From assembly GCA_003242685.1 (NCBI GenBank), contig QGVD01000001.1, positions 1-64,000 on the forward strand: a stretch of 64,000 nt of DNA, given 5' to 3'. The stretch is from Pseudomonadota bacterium (GTDB lineage: Bacteria; Pseudomonadota; Gammaproteobacteria; Steroidobacterales; Steroidobacteraceae). This document shows positions 17,019-26,247 of the stretch, one piece after another. The notes beneath the pieces are model-generated. The model was given only the letters and a program-made list of their open reading frames with translations. It was not told the DNA's origin and did no database searches. A program made the position numbers and the translations under genes. Position 1 is the stretch's first letter, and the number at the start of each line of letters is the position of its first letter.

Positions 17019-19291
17019 ACGCAGCGACTCCAATGGTCGACCGCGGCTCGCACGTGCAGTGGACGGGCGAGGATGGGCTCACGCGCACCGTCTTCGCGGT
17101 CGAAGGCATGCGATGTGCCGGCTGCGCGCGCTCCATCGAGCGTGCGATCGGCGCCCTCGACGGCATCGAGCGCGTTCAGGTGAACGTCGCTACGGCGCGG
17201 GTCGCCGTCGACTGGCGCGCCGATCGCACGCGGCTCGGCGACATCCTGCGTGCGGTCGGGCAGGCAGGGTTCCGGCCGCTGCCCCTCGCCGGCGAGCAGG
17301 CCGACCAGTCCTTCCGCCTCGAGCGACGCACGGCAATCAAGCGCATCGGCCTCGCGGGCCTCGGCATGATGCAGGTGATGATGTTCGTCTACGGCCTGTA
17401 CGCCGCGGACCCCGGGGGCATCGACCCGCAGCTCGCGCAGTACCTGCGCGTCGTGAGCATGCTCGTCGCGACTCCGGTGCTCCTCTACTCCGGCGCACCG
17501 TTCTTCTCCGGTGCGTGGCAGAACCTGAAGCGCCGCACGCTCGGCATGGACGTCCCGGTCGCCGCCGCGATCGCGCTCGCCTACGGCGCGAGCGTCTTCA
17601 ACACGCTGCGCGGCGAAGGAGAGGTCTACTTCGATTCGGTGACGATGTTCATCTTCTTCCTGCTCACGGGCCGCTTCGTCGAGATGACCGTGCGGCAGCG
17701 GAGCCTCTCGGGTTCGGAAGCGCTGGCGAGGAGCGTTCCCGCCACTGCGCTGCGCGTCAGGCCCGGCGGGAGCACGGAGCGCGTGCACGTCGGCGCGCTC
17801 GCTTCCGGGGACCGGATCTCCATCCCGCGCGGCAGCGTCGTGCCGGTGGACTGCGAGCTCCTCGAGGGCGAGGCGCTGGTCGACGAGTCTCTGGTCACCG
17901 GAGAAGCGAAGCCCGTCCTGCGGCGTGCGGGTGAGCGGCTTCTCGGCGGATCGGTGAACGTCGGCCATCCGGTGCATGCGCTCGCGCGCACGGACGTCGC
18001 TGGCTCGACGATCGCATCCCTCGTGAGCCTCCTCGAGCGCGGCCGTGCGGAGCGCCCGCGTCTCGCCTCGGCGGCCGATCGTGCGGCGGCCCGCTTCGTG
18101 TTCGCCATCCTGCTGCTTTCCGCCGCGGTCGCGATCGGCTGGTGGATCGTCGATCCGTCGCGCGCCTTCGAGGCGACGCTCGCGGTGCTCGTCGTGACCT
18201 GCCCCTGTGCGCTCTCGCTCGCGACACCTGCGGTTCTGGCCGCCGCAACTTCGCGGCTCACGCGCCTCGGACTCCTCGTCACGAACGGCGATGCCATCGA
18301 GCGTCTGGCGCGAGTGACGACCGTGATGATCGACAAGACGGGCACGCTGACGACGGGTGCGGTGCGCATCACGCGCACGCACACTTTCGGCGAGCTGACG
18401 CAGCAGCGCGCCCGCGCGATCGCCGCGGCGCTCGAACGCGACTCGAGCCATCCTCTCGCCGCAGCCTTCGGCGAGTTCGCGGAACCGGGCGTGACTGCGA
18501 CGGAAATCCGCGAGTACCCCGGCGCAGGCGTCGAGGGCTGCATCGACGGCGTGACGTGGCGCCTCGGGCGCGCGGAGTTCGCCCTCGCGGGGCTGCGCGT
18601 CGATGACACCGCTTCCGCGGCGAGCACACTCGACGCGGTCTCCCGGGATGCGATCGTTCTGGCGAGTCCGGAGCGCCTCGAGGCCTGCTTCGTCGTCGCG
18701 GAGGACGTCAGAAGCGATGCGAAAGCCGCCATCGATCGGCTGCGCTCAGCGGGTCTCGAAGTCGTGATCGCAAGCGGCGACGGGCGGGCCACGGTGAGCA
18801 GGACGGCCGCGGCGCTCGGCATCGAAGAGGCCTACGGCCGGCTGACACCCGAGCAGAAGGTGGAGCTTCTGCGCGAGAGGCAGCGCAACGGCAAGCGGGT
18901 TCTCATGATCGGCGACGGCATCAACGATGGTCCCGTTCTCGCCGCGGCCGATGTGTCGTGCGCGATGGGCGAAGGCTCCGCCGTGGCCCAGGCGGCCGCG
19001 GATCTGCTGCTGCTCAATCCCTCGCTCGGTGCGATCGCAGCAGGTGTCGCCACCGCGCGGCGCGCGCTCGGCGTGATGCGTCAGAACCTCACGTGGGCCC
19101 TTGCCTACAACGTGTGCGCGGTGCCGCTCGCCGCACTCGGCTTCGTTCCGCCCTGGGTCGCCGCGATCGGCATGTCCGCGAGCTCCCTCGTGGTGGTGCT
19201 CAACGCCGGGCGAGTCGCGCGTTCGCCGCGCGCCCGGTCGGCGCACGCACGCGTTCTCATGCCGCTTTCGCCGGAGGAGGCCGCAGCGTGA
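17015..19291 (+). CDS. ccoI: Copper-exporting P1B-type ATPase for cbb3 assembly (FixI/CcoI)
   Basis: This 758-residue ATPase delivers copper across the inner membrane for the oxidase. It has an N-terminal HMA metal-binding domain (GMRCAGCARS, Cys34 and Cys37), membrane helices with the transport motif CPC at 396-398 (VTCPCALSLATP), the phosphorylation motif DKTGT with Asp440, an HP locus (SSHPLAAAF) and the hinge motif GDGINDGPVLA. The HMA motif and the cco context mark it as FixI/CcoI rather than a detoxifying CopA. I use the ATG at 17015, which overlaps the ccoH stop by 4 nt. Its stop overlaps ccoS. Confidence 0.95.
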   Translation: MNAATPMVDRGSHVQWTGEDGLTRTVFAVEGMRCAGCARSIERAIGALDGIERVQVNVATARVAVDWRADRTRLGDILRAVGQAGFRPLPLAGEQADQSFRLERRTAIKRIGLAGLGMMQVMMFVYGLYAADPGGIDPQLAQYLRVVSMLVATPVLLYSGAPFFSGAWQNLKRRTLGMDVPVAAAIALAYGASVFNTLRGEGEVYFDSVTMFIFFLLTGRFVEMTVRQRSLSGSEALARSVPATALRVRPGGSTERVHVGALASGDRISIPRGSVVPVDCELLEGEALVDESLVTGEAKPVLRRAGERLLGGSVNVGHPVHALARTDVAGSTIASLVSLLERGRAERPRLASAADRAAARFVFAILLLSAAVAIGWWIVDPSRAFEATLAVLVVTCPCALSLATPAVLAAATSRLTRLGLLVTNGDAIERLARVTTVMIDKTGTLTTGAVRITRTHTFGELTQQRARAIAAALERDSSHPLAAAFGEFAEPGVTATEIREYPGAGVEGCIDGVTWRLGRAEFALAGLRVDDTASAASTLDAVSRDAIVLASPERLEACFVVAEDVRSDAKAAIDRLRSAGLEVVIASGDGRATVSRTAAALGIEEAYGRLTPEQKVELLRERQRNGKRVLMIGDGINDGPVLAAADVSCAMGEGSAVAQAAADLLLLNPSLGAIAAGVATARRALGVMRQNLTWALAYNVCAVPLAALGFVPPWVAAIGMSASSLVVVLNAGRVARSPRARSAHARVLMPLSPEEAAA

Positions 19292-19488
19292 GCAGCGCCT
19301 ATCTGCTGATCCCCCTCGGTCTGGTGCTGATGGCCGCCGCCACGGCCGTCCTGTTCTGGGCCGTGAACAGCGGCCAGTTCGACGATCTGGAAGAAGCCGG
19401 ACGTTCCATCCTGGAATCCGACGACGCACCGTCCGGCGAGCCGGACGCGGCCCCCGATCGCGACCAGAACAGCGCGCCATGCCCGTGA
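19288..19488 (+). CDS. ccoS: cbb3 oxidase maturation protein
   Basis: This 66-residue protein has a single N-terminal membrane segment (LLIPLGLVLMAAATAVLFWAV) followed by SGQFDDLEEAGRSILESDD, the conserved CcoS/FixS tail. CcoS is needed for insertion of haem b and copper cofactors into CcoN. The GTG at 19288 overlaps the ccoI stop (GTGA). It is the last cco gene; the next gene follows after 64 bases and may have its own promoter. Confidence 0.92.
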   Translation: MSSAYLLIPLGLVLMAAATAVLFWAVNSGQFDDLEEAGRSILESDDAPSGEPDAAPDRDQNSAPCP

Positions 19489-19540
19489 TGTTCCTCTTCG
19501 CGCTGCGACCGGGTCGCTGTCGATGCCCCCGCGCGCCCGC

Positions 19541-19546
19541 TATGAT
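19541..19546 (+). promoter_or_regulatory. Candidate -10 element of the metallo-hydrolase gene
   Basis: TATGAT lies 6 bases before the ATG at 19553, so a transcript from it would be nearly leaderless. There is no clear Shine-Dalgarno sequence before that ATG. No convincing -35 hexamer was found. This resembles the arrangement before fixL. Confidence 0.35.
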
Positions 19547-19552
19547 TCGGCG

Positions 19553-20968
19553 ATGCAACTCACCTTCTGCGGAGCAGCCCGTCAGGTCACGGGCTCCTGT
19601 TTTCTGTTCGAAACGGGCGGCCGGCGCTTTCTCGTCGACTGCGGCATGTTCCAGGGAAGCCGTGAGGCGGCCGCGCTGAACGACGCACCGTTCCAGTTCG
19701 ATCCCTCCGGCATCGATTTCGTCGTACTGACCCACGCGCACATCGATCACAGCGGCCTGCTGCCGCGGCTCGCCGCAAAGGGCTTCAAGGGACCGATCTA
19801 CGCGACCGGCGCTACACGCGATCTCGCCGAGGTGATGCTGCCGGACAGCGCGTATCTGCAGGAGACGGAAGCGGAGCGCGCCGCACGCTACGGACGCGAG
19901 CTCACTCCGTCCTACACCATGGAAGAAGCGCGGGCCGTGCTGCGCCAGTTCCGCCCCGTCGAGTACGACGCGGAGTTCGAGCCCGTCACCGGCGTGCGCG
20001 TGAGACTGCGCGATGCAGGCCACATTCTCGGATCCGCGATCGTCGAGCTGTGGCTCACCGAGCGCGGACACACGGTGAAGGTCGTCGTCTCCGGCGATCT
20101 CGGGCAGCCGGGGCGGCCCATCGTGCGCGACCCGACGCCCATCGAGGAAGCCGACGTGCTCCTCGTCGAGTCGACGTACGGCAACCGCAATCACAAGCGG
20201 CTGCAGCCGACACTCGAGGAATTCGTGAGCGCGGTGAACAGGACGCTCGAGGAGAAGCGCGGCGTCGTGCTGATTCCCGCCTTCGCGGTGGGCCGGACGC
20301 AGGAGGTGCTGTACTACTTCAATCGCCTCGCGCGCGAGGGACGCTTCGGTCCGCTCAACATCTTCGTCGACTCGCCGATGGCGGCGGAAGTCACGCAGAT
20401 CACCGCGAGACACCTCGCCCTGTTCGACGAGGAGGCGAAGCGGCTCGTCAGGCAGCCGCTTCCCGACGGCACGGCGGTGCGGCTGCGATTCACGGAGACC
20501 GTGCAGGACTCGATGGCGCTCAATCGCATCGAATCGGGCGCGGTCATCATCGCCGCGAGCGGCATGTGCGACGGCGGCCGCATCCGGCATCACCTGAGGC
20601 AGCGTCTCGCCAATCCCCGCACGACGGTGCTCATCACGGGCTTTCAGGCCGCAGGCACCCTCGGCCGGCGTCTCGTCGACGGCGCACGCACCGTGACGCT
20701 CTTCGGTGACGAGATTCCGGTGCGCGCCGAGATCATCACGCTGGGCGGCTTCTCGGCACATGCCGATCAGGCGGCGCTCCTCGACTGGCTCGGCGCGTTC
20801 AGAAAACCGCCGCGACAGACCTTTCTCGTGCACGGCGAGGAGGACATCGCCGAAGCGTTCGCATCGACCATCCGCTCGCGCCTCGGCTGGCAGCCGCGCA
20901 TTCCCGTGCACGGTCAGACGGTGCCGCTGCAGACGTCAAGCGCTTCCAGAGGTCAGGACCGTCCATGA
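19553..20968 (+). CDS. Beta-CASP metallo-beta-lactamase-fold RNA-processing-type hydrolase
   Basis: This 471-residue protein has the metallo-beta-lactamase motif THAHIDHSG (His61, His63, Asp65, His66), a further metal ligand in DAGHILGSA, a beta-CASP domain (about residues 205-390) and the C-terminal RMMBL motif GGFSAHADQ. This domain set is shared with CPSF73-like and YsH1-like RNA exo/endonucleases. I start at 19553 (MQLTFCGAARQVTGS), the normal family N-terminus. It follows ccoS by 64 bases and overlaps the LOG gene by 4 nt. The substrate is probably RNA, by family; no link to the oxidase is proven. Confidence 0.9.
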   Translation: MQLTFCGAARQVTGSCFLFETGGRRFLVDCGMFQGSREAAALNDAPFQFDPSGIDFVVLTHAHIDHSGLLPRLAAKGFKGPIYATGATRDLAEVMLPDSAYLQETEAERAARYGRELTPSYTMEEARAVLRQFRPVEYDAEFEPVTGVRVRLRDAGHILGSAIVELWLTERGHTVKVVVSGDLGQPGRPIVRDPTPIEEADVLLVESTYGNRNHKRLQPTLEEFVSAVNRTLEEKRGVVLIPAFAVGRTQEVLYYFNRLAREGRFGPLNIFVDSPMAAEVTQITARHLALFDEEAKRLVRQPLPDGTAVRLRFTETVQDSMALNRIESGAVIIAASGMCDGGRIRHHLRQRLANPRTTVLITGFQAAGTLGRRLVDGARTVTLFGDEIPVRAEIITLGGFSAHADQAALLDWLGAFRKPPRQTFLVHGEEDIAEAFASTIRSRLGWQPRIPVHGQTVPLQTSSASRGQDRP

Positions 20969-21804
20969 ACCAGGTCCCTTCCGAGAGCATTCAGGCGATT
21001 CTCGACAGCCCCACGTACCGGCTCGCCGAATACGACGGCCCTTTCATGGAGAGCGACGCCGCGCGTGCCGCGCGCCTCGCGCTCGAATTCATGCGGGTCG
21101 ACCACTATCTGCGCGAGCATCACATCGACTCGACGGTGGTCGTGTTCGGCGGCGCGCGGGTCCGCTCACCGGAGGCGGCGCGCGCGGCGCTGGAAGCGCT
21201 CGAGCGGCAGGCCGGCAAGGGCATGGATCCGCGTGAGTACGAGCAGCGCCTCGCACGCGCGCGGCGCGACGTCGAGCTGAGCCGCTATTATGAAGAGGCG
21301 CGCACGCTCGGGCGGATGCTCGGCGAGCACTGCCGCTGCGGCGAGCGCTGCAACCTGGTCGTGGTGACCGGAGGCGGTCCCGGCATCATGGAAGCGGCGA
21401 ATCGCGGCGCCAGCGAAGCCGGTGCGCCGAGCGTCGGCTTCAACATCCGCCTGCCGACCGAGCAGCTCCCGAATCCCTACATCACGCCGACGCTCGCCTT
21501 CCGCTTCCACTACTTCGCGCTGCGCAAGATGCACTTCCTGCTGCGCGCACGGGCGCTCGTCACCTTTCCGGGCGGCTATGGCACGCTCGACGAGCTGTTC
21601 GAGTCGCTCAATCTCGTGCTGACGCGGACCATCGACCCCATTCCGATCATCCTGGTCGGCCGCGAGCACTGGCGCCGTGTCATCGACTTCGACTATCTCG
21701 TGGAAGGCGGCTTCATCACCGAAGCGGACCGCGATCTCGTGACGGTGGTCGAGACAGGCGCCGAAGCCGCGCGGAAGATCCTAGACTACTACTCCGCCGG
21801 CTGA
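20965..21804 (+). CDS. LOG family protein (cytokinin riboside phosphoribohydrolase-like)
   Basis: This 279-residue protein belongs to the LOG/TIGR00730 family, formerly called lysine decarboxylase-like. Conserved parts are VVVFGGARV, VVTGGGPGIMEAANRGA and the signature PGGYGTLDELFE. The family hydrolyses nucleoside 5'-monophosphates at the N-glycosidic bond. A longer insert (about residues 60-100, rich in E and R) separates the first strand from the rest, as in larger bacterial LOG proteins. The start overlaps the metallo-hydrolase stop, so the two are co-translated. Confidence 0.9.
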   Translation: MNQVPSESIQAILDSPTYRLAEYDGPFMESDAARAARLALEFMRVDHYLREHHIDSTVVVFGGARVRSPEAARAALEALERQAGKGMDPREYEQRLARARRDVELSRYYEEARTLGRMLGEHCRCGERCNLVVVTGGGPGIMEAANRGASEAGAPSVGFNIRLPTEQLPNPYITPTLAFRFHYFALRKMHFLLRARALVTFPGGYGTLDELFESLNLVLTRTIDPIPIILVGREHWRRVIDFDYLVEGGFITEADRDLVTVVETGAEAARKILDYYSAG

Positions 21805-21810
21805 ACGCTC

Positions 21811-23031
21811 TCAGCCCGAGCCGCGCGGGGTGATGCGCGTGCCGTCGGTGACGCGGTCACCGGGATGGAGCACGACCCGCTCTCCGGGCTCGAGGCCCGA
21901 GCGCACCTCGGCCACGAGTCCGTTCTGCTGGCCGATCTCCACGGTTCGGAGCTTCGCTCTGCCGTTCTCCGCGACGAACACGGCCCAGGACTCTCCCTGC
22001 CTGAAGAGCGCCGAGAGCGGCACGAGCAGCACGTCCTGCGCCTCCCAGAGCACGATGCTCGGCACGACGCGGTAGCCGTGCCCCAGACGTTGCCACCGCT
22101 CGCGAGGACTCGTGATGTCGATGATCACGTTGACGCGCTGCTCCTCGATGCCGAGCGCCGAGACCCTCATGAAGCCGAAAGGCTCCACGCGCCGCACCGT
22201 GCCCTCGAGCGGTTCCTCGCCGCCCCACCCTTCGATGATCGCGCGCTGACCCGCGCGGACGCGCACCGCATCCTCCGACAGCAGGTCGACGACGATCTCG
22301 AGGCGTCGCGGGTCTCCGACCTCGACGAGGAGCTCGCCCGGCGTCACGACGCGCTCGCTGCGGGAATTGATGCGCAGAACCGTGCCCGACACCGGCGAGT
22401 ACACACGGATGCAGTTGCAATCGCCTTCCGTCGCAGGCGTGCTTCGGCCCGGCGCGATCAGGCGCGCCTTCGCCTGCTCGAGCTCCGACTCGCGCATTCT
22501 GAGCGCGGCACGCGCTTCCTCCACCGCGGCGATCGCCGCGCGCGCGCGTCGCTGCGCGGCTTCCCTTTCGTTCTGCGACACGACCTGGCGCTCGGCGAGC
22601 GATTCGATGCGCTCGTACTCGGATATCGCGAAGTCGCGCTCGGCCAGCATGCGTTCGAGCTGCGCCTGCGCGTAAGCGCGTGCGGCCGCCGCCGCATCGC
22701 GCGCGGCGCGCGCCTCGGCCGCGCTGCGCGGGTCGAGAAACGCGGGGTCGCTCGGCTCGATGCGCGCGATCACGGTGCGCTGCGCCTCGACCGGATCGCC
22801 CACCTCGAGCTCGATCCGCCGCATGAGCCCCGCGATCGGTGCGGACACCGCGAACACGTCGCGCACGCGCGTCTCGCCGTCGTCGCTCACCGTGACGAGC
22901 AGCGGTCCGCGCTCGACCGTCGCGAGGTCGACGGGCACGGGCTGCGGCCTGAACAGCCAGGCGAGCGCGAGGAGCAGCGCCAGCACGAAGGGCGCCCAGA
23001 ACGTCAGCCGGCGGCGGATCGTGGCATCCAT
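21811..23031 (-). CDS. HlyD-type periplasmic adaptor subunit
   Basis: This 406-residue membrane-fusion protein has one N-terminal anchor (FWAPFVLALLLALAWLF), a biotinyl-lipoyl-like half-domain, a long alpha-helical hairpin (about residues 95-190, rich in A, R and E), the second half-domain (VYSPVSGTVLRI) and a beta-barrel and membrane-proximal domain at the C-terminus. It links an inner-membrane exporter to the outer membrane or periplasm. It is the third gene of a minus-strand set (ATPase, permease, adaptor) and starts 4 bases after the permease stop. It converges with the LOG gene, the two stops being 6 bases apart. No outer-membrane factor is present. Confidence 0.88.
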   Translation of the reverse strand: MDATIRRRLTFWAPFVLALLLALAWLFRPQPVPVDLATVERGPLLVTVSDDGETRVRDVFAVSAPIAGLMRRIELEVGDPVEAQRTVIARIEPSDPAFLDPRSAAEARAARDAAAAARAYAQAQLERMLAERDFAISEYERIESLAERQVVSQNEREAAQRRARAAIAAVEEARAALRMRESELEQAKARLIAPGRSTPATEGDCNCIRVYSPVSGTVLRINSRSERVVTPGELLVEVGDPRRLEIVVDLLSEDAVRVRAGQRAIIEGWGGEEPLEGTVRRVEPFGFMRVSALGIEEQRVNVIIDITSPRERWQRLGHGYRVVPSIVLWEAQDVLLVPLSALFRQGESWAVFVAENGRAKLRTVEIGQQNGLVAEVRSGLEPGERVVLHPGDRVTDGTRITPRGSG

Positions 23032-23035
23032 CGAG

Positions 23036-25402
23036 TCATTCCCGGGTCTTGAGCACGGCGATGAGGTCCAGCCGGTCGAGGCGGGCCCGCACGATGAGCG
23101 CCGATGCGGCAGTCGCCAGCAGCACGACGATCATCGCCCACGCGAAGCTCGAACGGTCGACGACGAACGGAACGCGGAAGAGCTCGGTCTCCATGCCGAT
23201 GACGGTGATTCGGGCGAGGAGCCAGCCGACAGCGCACCCGAGCGGCAGCGCCGCGAAGGTGAGCAGCCCCGTCTCGCCGAGCAGGATGTACGAGATCTCG
23301 CCGCGCGTGAACCCCAGGACGCGGAGCGTCGCGAGCTCCCGTCCGCGCTCGGACACGGCGATGCGTGCCGAGTTGTACGTCACGCCGAAGGCGAGCGTGC
23401 CCGCGAAGGCGATGAACAGCGTGACGAAGATCGTCAGCGTCTCGGCCATCGTTTCGTCGAAGGTGCGGATGGCCGCCTCCCTGAGCGTCACCGCGCTGAT
23501 CCGCGGCAGAGTCTTGAGCGTCCGGAACAGCTCTTCCCTGCGCGCCGGATCGATCCGCAGATGCACCGACGTGACGCTCGGCCGCTCGCGCAGCAGGCGC
23601 GAGAGCGCGCCGATCTCCATGTACGCCGGTGAGCCGATGTACGTCTCGAACGTGCCGACTACGGGCACGCGCACCACGGGCCGGCGCCCCTCGAGCACTT
23701 CGACGGTGATCTCGTCGCCGATCGACACGTCGAGGATCCTCGCGAGCATCGTCGAGATGACGAGCCCGTCCGGCGGCAGATCCACCGCGCGTCCGCCGGC
23801 ATCGTACACCCTGCTCAGCAGCTGACGTGCGGGCACGCCCTGCACCGCCTCACGCTGCTCGCGGGCGCCTGCGCGCAGGATCGCGCTCACCGCGCGCGCA
23901 GGTTCCGTCGTGAGCACCCCCGGCAGCCGCGCCAGATCGCGCACGACGTCGCTGGAACGCGGCTGCGCGAACGCGACGGTCACGTCCTGCACCTGCGCCT
24001 CCCCGAAATACACGTCGATCATGAGATCGACGGCATCGAGCCACTGCGACGACATGACCAGCACCGAGACGGCGAGCCCGATGCCGGCGCTCGTGAGGAA
24101 CGCACGGCCGGGCCAGCGGAAGATCTGACGCAGGATGATCCGCGTCGGCTGATCGAGAGCGCGCGCACCCGTTGCTCCCACGAGGCTCGTTGCGCTGAAG
24201 ACCGGCGGCGAAGGAGGACGCATCGATTCCGCGGGCGGGAGCGATGCGGCGTCGCGCACCGAGCCGAGCGCGCCCGCGAGCGTCGCACCCAGGCTCACGA
24301 GCGCCGCGATCACGTAGCCACGCGGCCCGGGCTCGTAGAGCAGGAACGGGAAGTGAAAGAACTCCGCGTAGAGCCGCGTCGTGTACAGTCCGAGCCAGGA
24401 CCCGAGCAGCCAGCCGACGAGGACGCCGATCGCTCCGATCGCGAGCACGAAACGTACGTAGTGCAGTGCCACGTCGCGGTTGCCGTATCCGAACGCCTTG
24501 AGGAGACCGATCTCACTGCGCTCGACGGCAACGAGCCGCGCGAGCACCATGTGCGTGAGGAATGCAGCCACCGCAAGGAACACGGTGGGCAGGATCGTCG
24601 CGAGCGTGCGCAGCTGCGCGATCTCGTTCGAGAGGAACCAGTGCGACGTCTGATCGGAACGCGCGTAGGCGCCGAATCCGCCATAGGGCGCGAGCAGCTC
24701 GTCGAGGCGGTCGATGATCGTCTGCGGATCGGTGCCACGCAGCAGCGAAACGCTCACGTCGTTGAATGCGCCCTCGAGACCATACGCGGCCTGCAGCGCA
24801 TCACGGTCGAGCCACAGCACGCCGAACAGCCTGTCGTCCGGCATCAGTGCGCCCGGCGCGATCGCGTACACGTACTCCGGCGAGAGCGCCGTGCCCACGA
24901 TCCGCAGCTCGCGCCAGCGGCCGTCGATGATCGCGCGGAGGCTCCCGCCCGGCACGAGACCGTGCGCCTTCGCGAAAGGCTCCGAGAGCACGACTTCGTC
25001 GGTCGCACCGGGCCGCGGCAGACGCCCCTCGCGCACGACGAGCCGGTTGAGCCGTGGCGGCTCGCGCGCAGGCAGCGAAACGAGCTCGCCGGTCACGGGC
25101 TCCTCGAAGCCCGGCACATCGAGCACCGCCGGGCGCACGACGCGCGTCTCGACGGCCTGCACCCCTGGAAGGCTGCGGATGCGCTCCGCGAGCCGCTCCG
25201 GCGCTCGCTCGACCCGCGCGAAGACGTGCGCGAAGCCGTAGCGGTCGTAGTATGCGACCATCGTGCTCTCGAGCGACTCGACCGTGGTGAGCGCCATGAC
25301 GAGCATGCCGACGCCCGAGCCCATCACGGCGGCGATGGCGAGCACCTGGCCCCGCAGCCTCCAGAGATCGCGCAGGAGCTTGCGCGTGAGCGCGCGCGTC
25401 AC
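23036..25402 (-). CDS. FtsX-family ABC transporter permease with two FtsX units
   Basis: This 788-residue permease has the MacB/LolC-type layout duplicated: a first helix (LAIAAVMGSGVGMLVMAL), a large periplasmic domain, three more helices, then a second FtsX unit beginning near residue 410 (IILRQIFRWPGRAFLTSAGIGL) and ending in three helices. I start at the GTG at 25402, which overlaps the ATPase stop (GTGA); the open frame runs back through the whole ATPase gene, but only as shadow. Such double-FtsX proteins export lipids, lipoproteins or peptides. The substrate is unknown. Confidence 0.88.
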   Translation of the reverse strand: MTRALTRKLLRDLWRLRGQVLAIAAVMGSGVGMLVMALTTVESLESTMVAYYDRYGFAHVFARVERAPERLAERIRSLPGVQAVETRVVRPAVLDVPGFEEPVTGELVSLPAREPPRLNRLVVREGRLPRPGATDEVVLSEPFAKAHGLVPGGSLRAIIDGRWRELRIVGTALSPEYVYAIAPGALMPDDRLFGVLWLDRDALQAAYGLEGAFNDVSVSLLRGTDPQTIIDRLDELLAPYGGFGAYARSDQTSHWFLSNEIAQLRTLATILPTVFLAVAAFLTHMVLARLVAVERSEIGLLKAFGYGNRDVALHYVRFVLAIGAIGVLVGWLLGSWLGLYTTRLYAEFFHFPFLLYEPGPRGYVIAALVSLGATLAGALGSVRDAASLPPAESMRPPSPPVFSATSLVGATGARALDQPTRIILRQIFRWPGRAFLTSAGIGLAVSVLVMSSQWLDAVDLMIDVYFGEAQVQDVTVAFAQPRSSDVVRDLARLPGVLTTEPARAVSAILRAGAREQREAVQGVPARQLLSRVYDAGGRAVDLPPDGLVISTMLARILDVSIGDEITVEVLEGRRPVVRVPVVGTFETYIGSPAYMEIGALSRLLRERPSVTSVHLRIDPARREELFRTLKTLPRISAVTLREAAIRTFDETMAETLTIFVTLFIAFAGTLAFGVTYNSARIAVSERGRELATLRVLGFTRGEISYILLGETGLLTFAALPLGCAVGWLLARITVIGMETELFRVPFVVDRSSFAWAMIVVLLATAASALIVRARLDRLDLIAVLKTRE

Positions 25403-26130
25403 CACGTCAGCTCCCGCGCGCGGCGGCGCGTCGCGTTGCGCCGCTCGGATTGAATGAGGCCGTCGCCCATCACGAGCACGCGATCGGCCATGTCGGCGAT
25501 CACCGCGTTGTGGGTGATGAGGATGGTGGCGGTGCCGAGCTCCGCGTGGATCCGCTCGATCGCCTCGAGCACCAGCACGCCGGTCCGGCTGTCGAGCGCG
25601 CCGGTGGGCTCGTCGCACAGCAGAATCTCGGGACGTTTGGCGATCGCGCGCGCGATCGCGACCCTCTGCTGCTCGCCGCCCGAAAGCTGCGCCGGGAAGT
25701 GATGCAGGCGCTCGCCGAGTCCGACGAGCCGCAGCGCTTCCTCGGGCGGCATCGGCCGACGCGCAATCTCGGTGACGAGCTGCACGTTCTCGACCGCCGT
25801 GAGGCTCGGGATCAGGTTGTAGAACTGGAACACGAAGCCCACGTGGTCGCGCCGGTAGCGCGTGAGCGCGCGGTCGTCGCTTCGCGTGAGCTCCCGATCG
25901 CGGAACCACAACTCCCCGCCGGTCGGGGTGTCGAGGCCGCCGAGGATGTTGAGCAGGGTCGACTTGCCGCTTCCCGACGGACCGAGCAGAACGACGAGCT
26001 CGCGCGGCATGAGATCGAGGTCGACACCGCGCAGCGCGTGGACCTCGACCTCACCCGTCCGGTAGACCTTCTTCAGGCCCCGTGCGCGCAGCGTCGGCAG
26101 GTCGGATTCTCGAGCCACTCGTGTCCGCAC
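25399..26130 (-). CDS. ABC transporter ATP-binding protein (MacB/LolD family)
   Basis: This 243-residue ATPase has Walker A GPSGSGKST, Q-loop FVFQFYNLIPSLTAVENV (the LolD/MacB hallmark), signature LSGGEQQRVAIARA and Walker B LLCDEPTGALD, followed by the switch THN. It begins with GTG at 26130. It pairs with the FtsX-type permease encoded after it and the HlyD adaptor, making a tripartite exporter of the DevBCA or MacAB kind, with ATPase and permease on separate chains. Confidence 0.92.
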   Translation of the reverse strand: MRTRVARESDLPTLRARGLKKVYRTGEVEVHALRGVDLDLMPRELVVLLGPSGSGKSTLLNILGGLDTPTGGELWFRDRELTRSDDRALTRYRRDHVGFVFQFYNLIPSLTAVENVQLVTEIARRPMPPEEALRLVGLGERLHHFPAQLSGGEQQRVAIARAIAKRPEILLCDEPTGALDSRTGVLVLEAIERIHAELGTATILITHNAVIADMADRVLVMGDGLIQSERRNATRRRARELTW

Positions 26131-26247
26131 CGGTTCGCGCCGCTTCGCGCGGCGTCCGGCATTCTACGGTACACGCGGTGTGTTTCCTCCGCGTACGCAG
26201 TATCCGAGGCGATCGCGTCGTCGCCTCCGGAATCTCCGCAGGGCTCC

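Noticed and set aside
21799..21816. Short hairpin GGCTGA/TCAGCC between the convergent LOG and HlyD stops
   Set aside because: The stem is only 6 bp, it contains both stop codons and has no T-run, so it is too weak to call a terminator.
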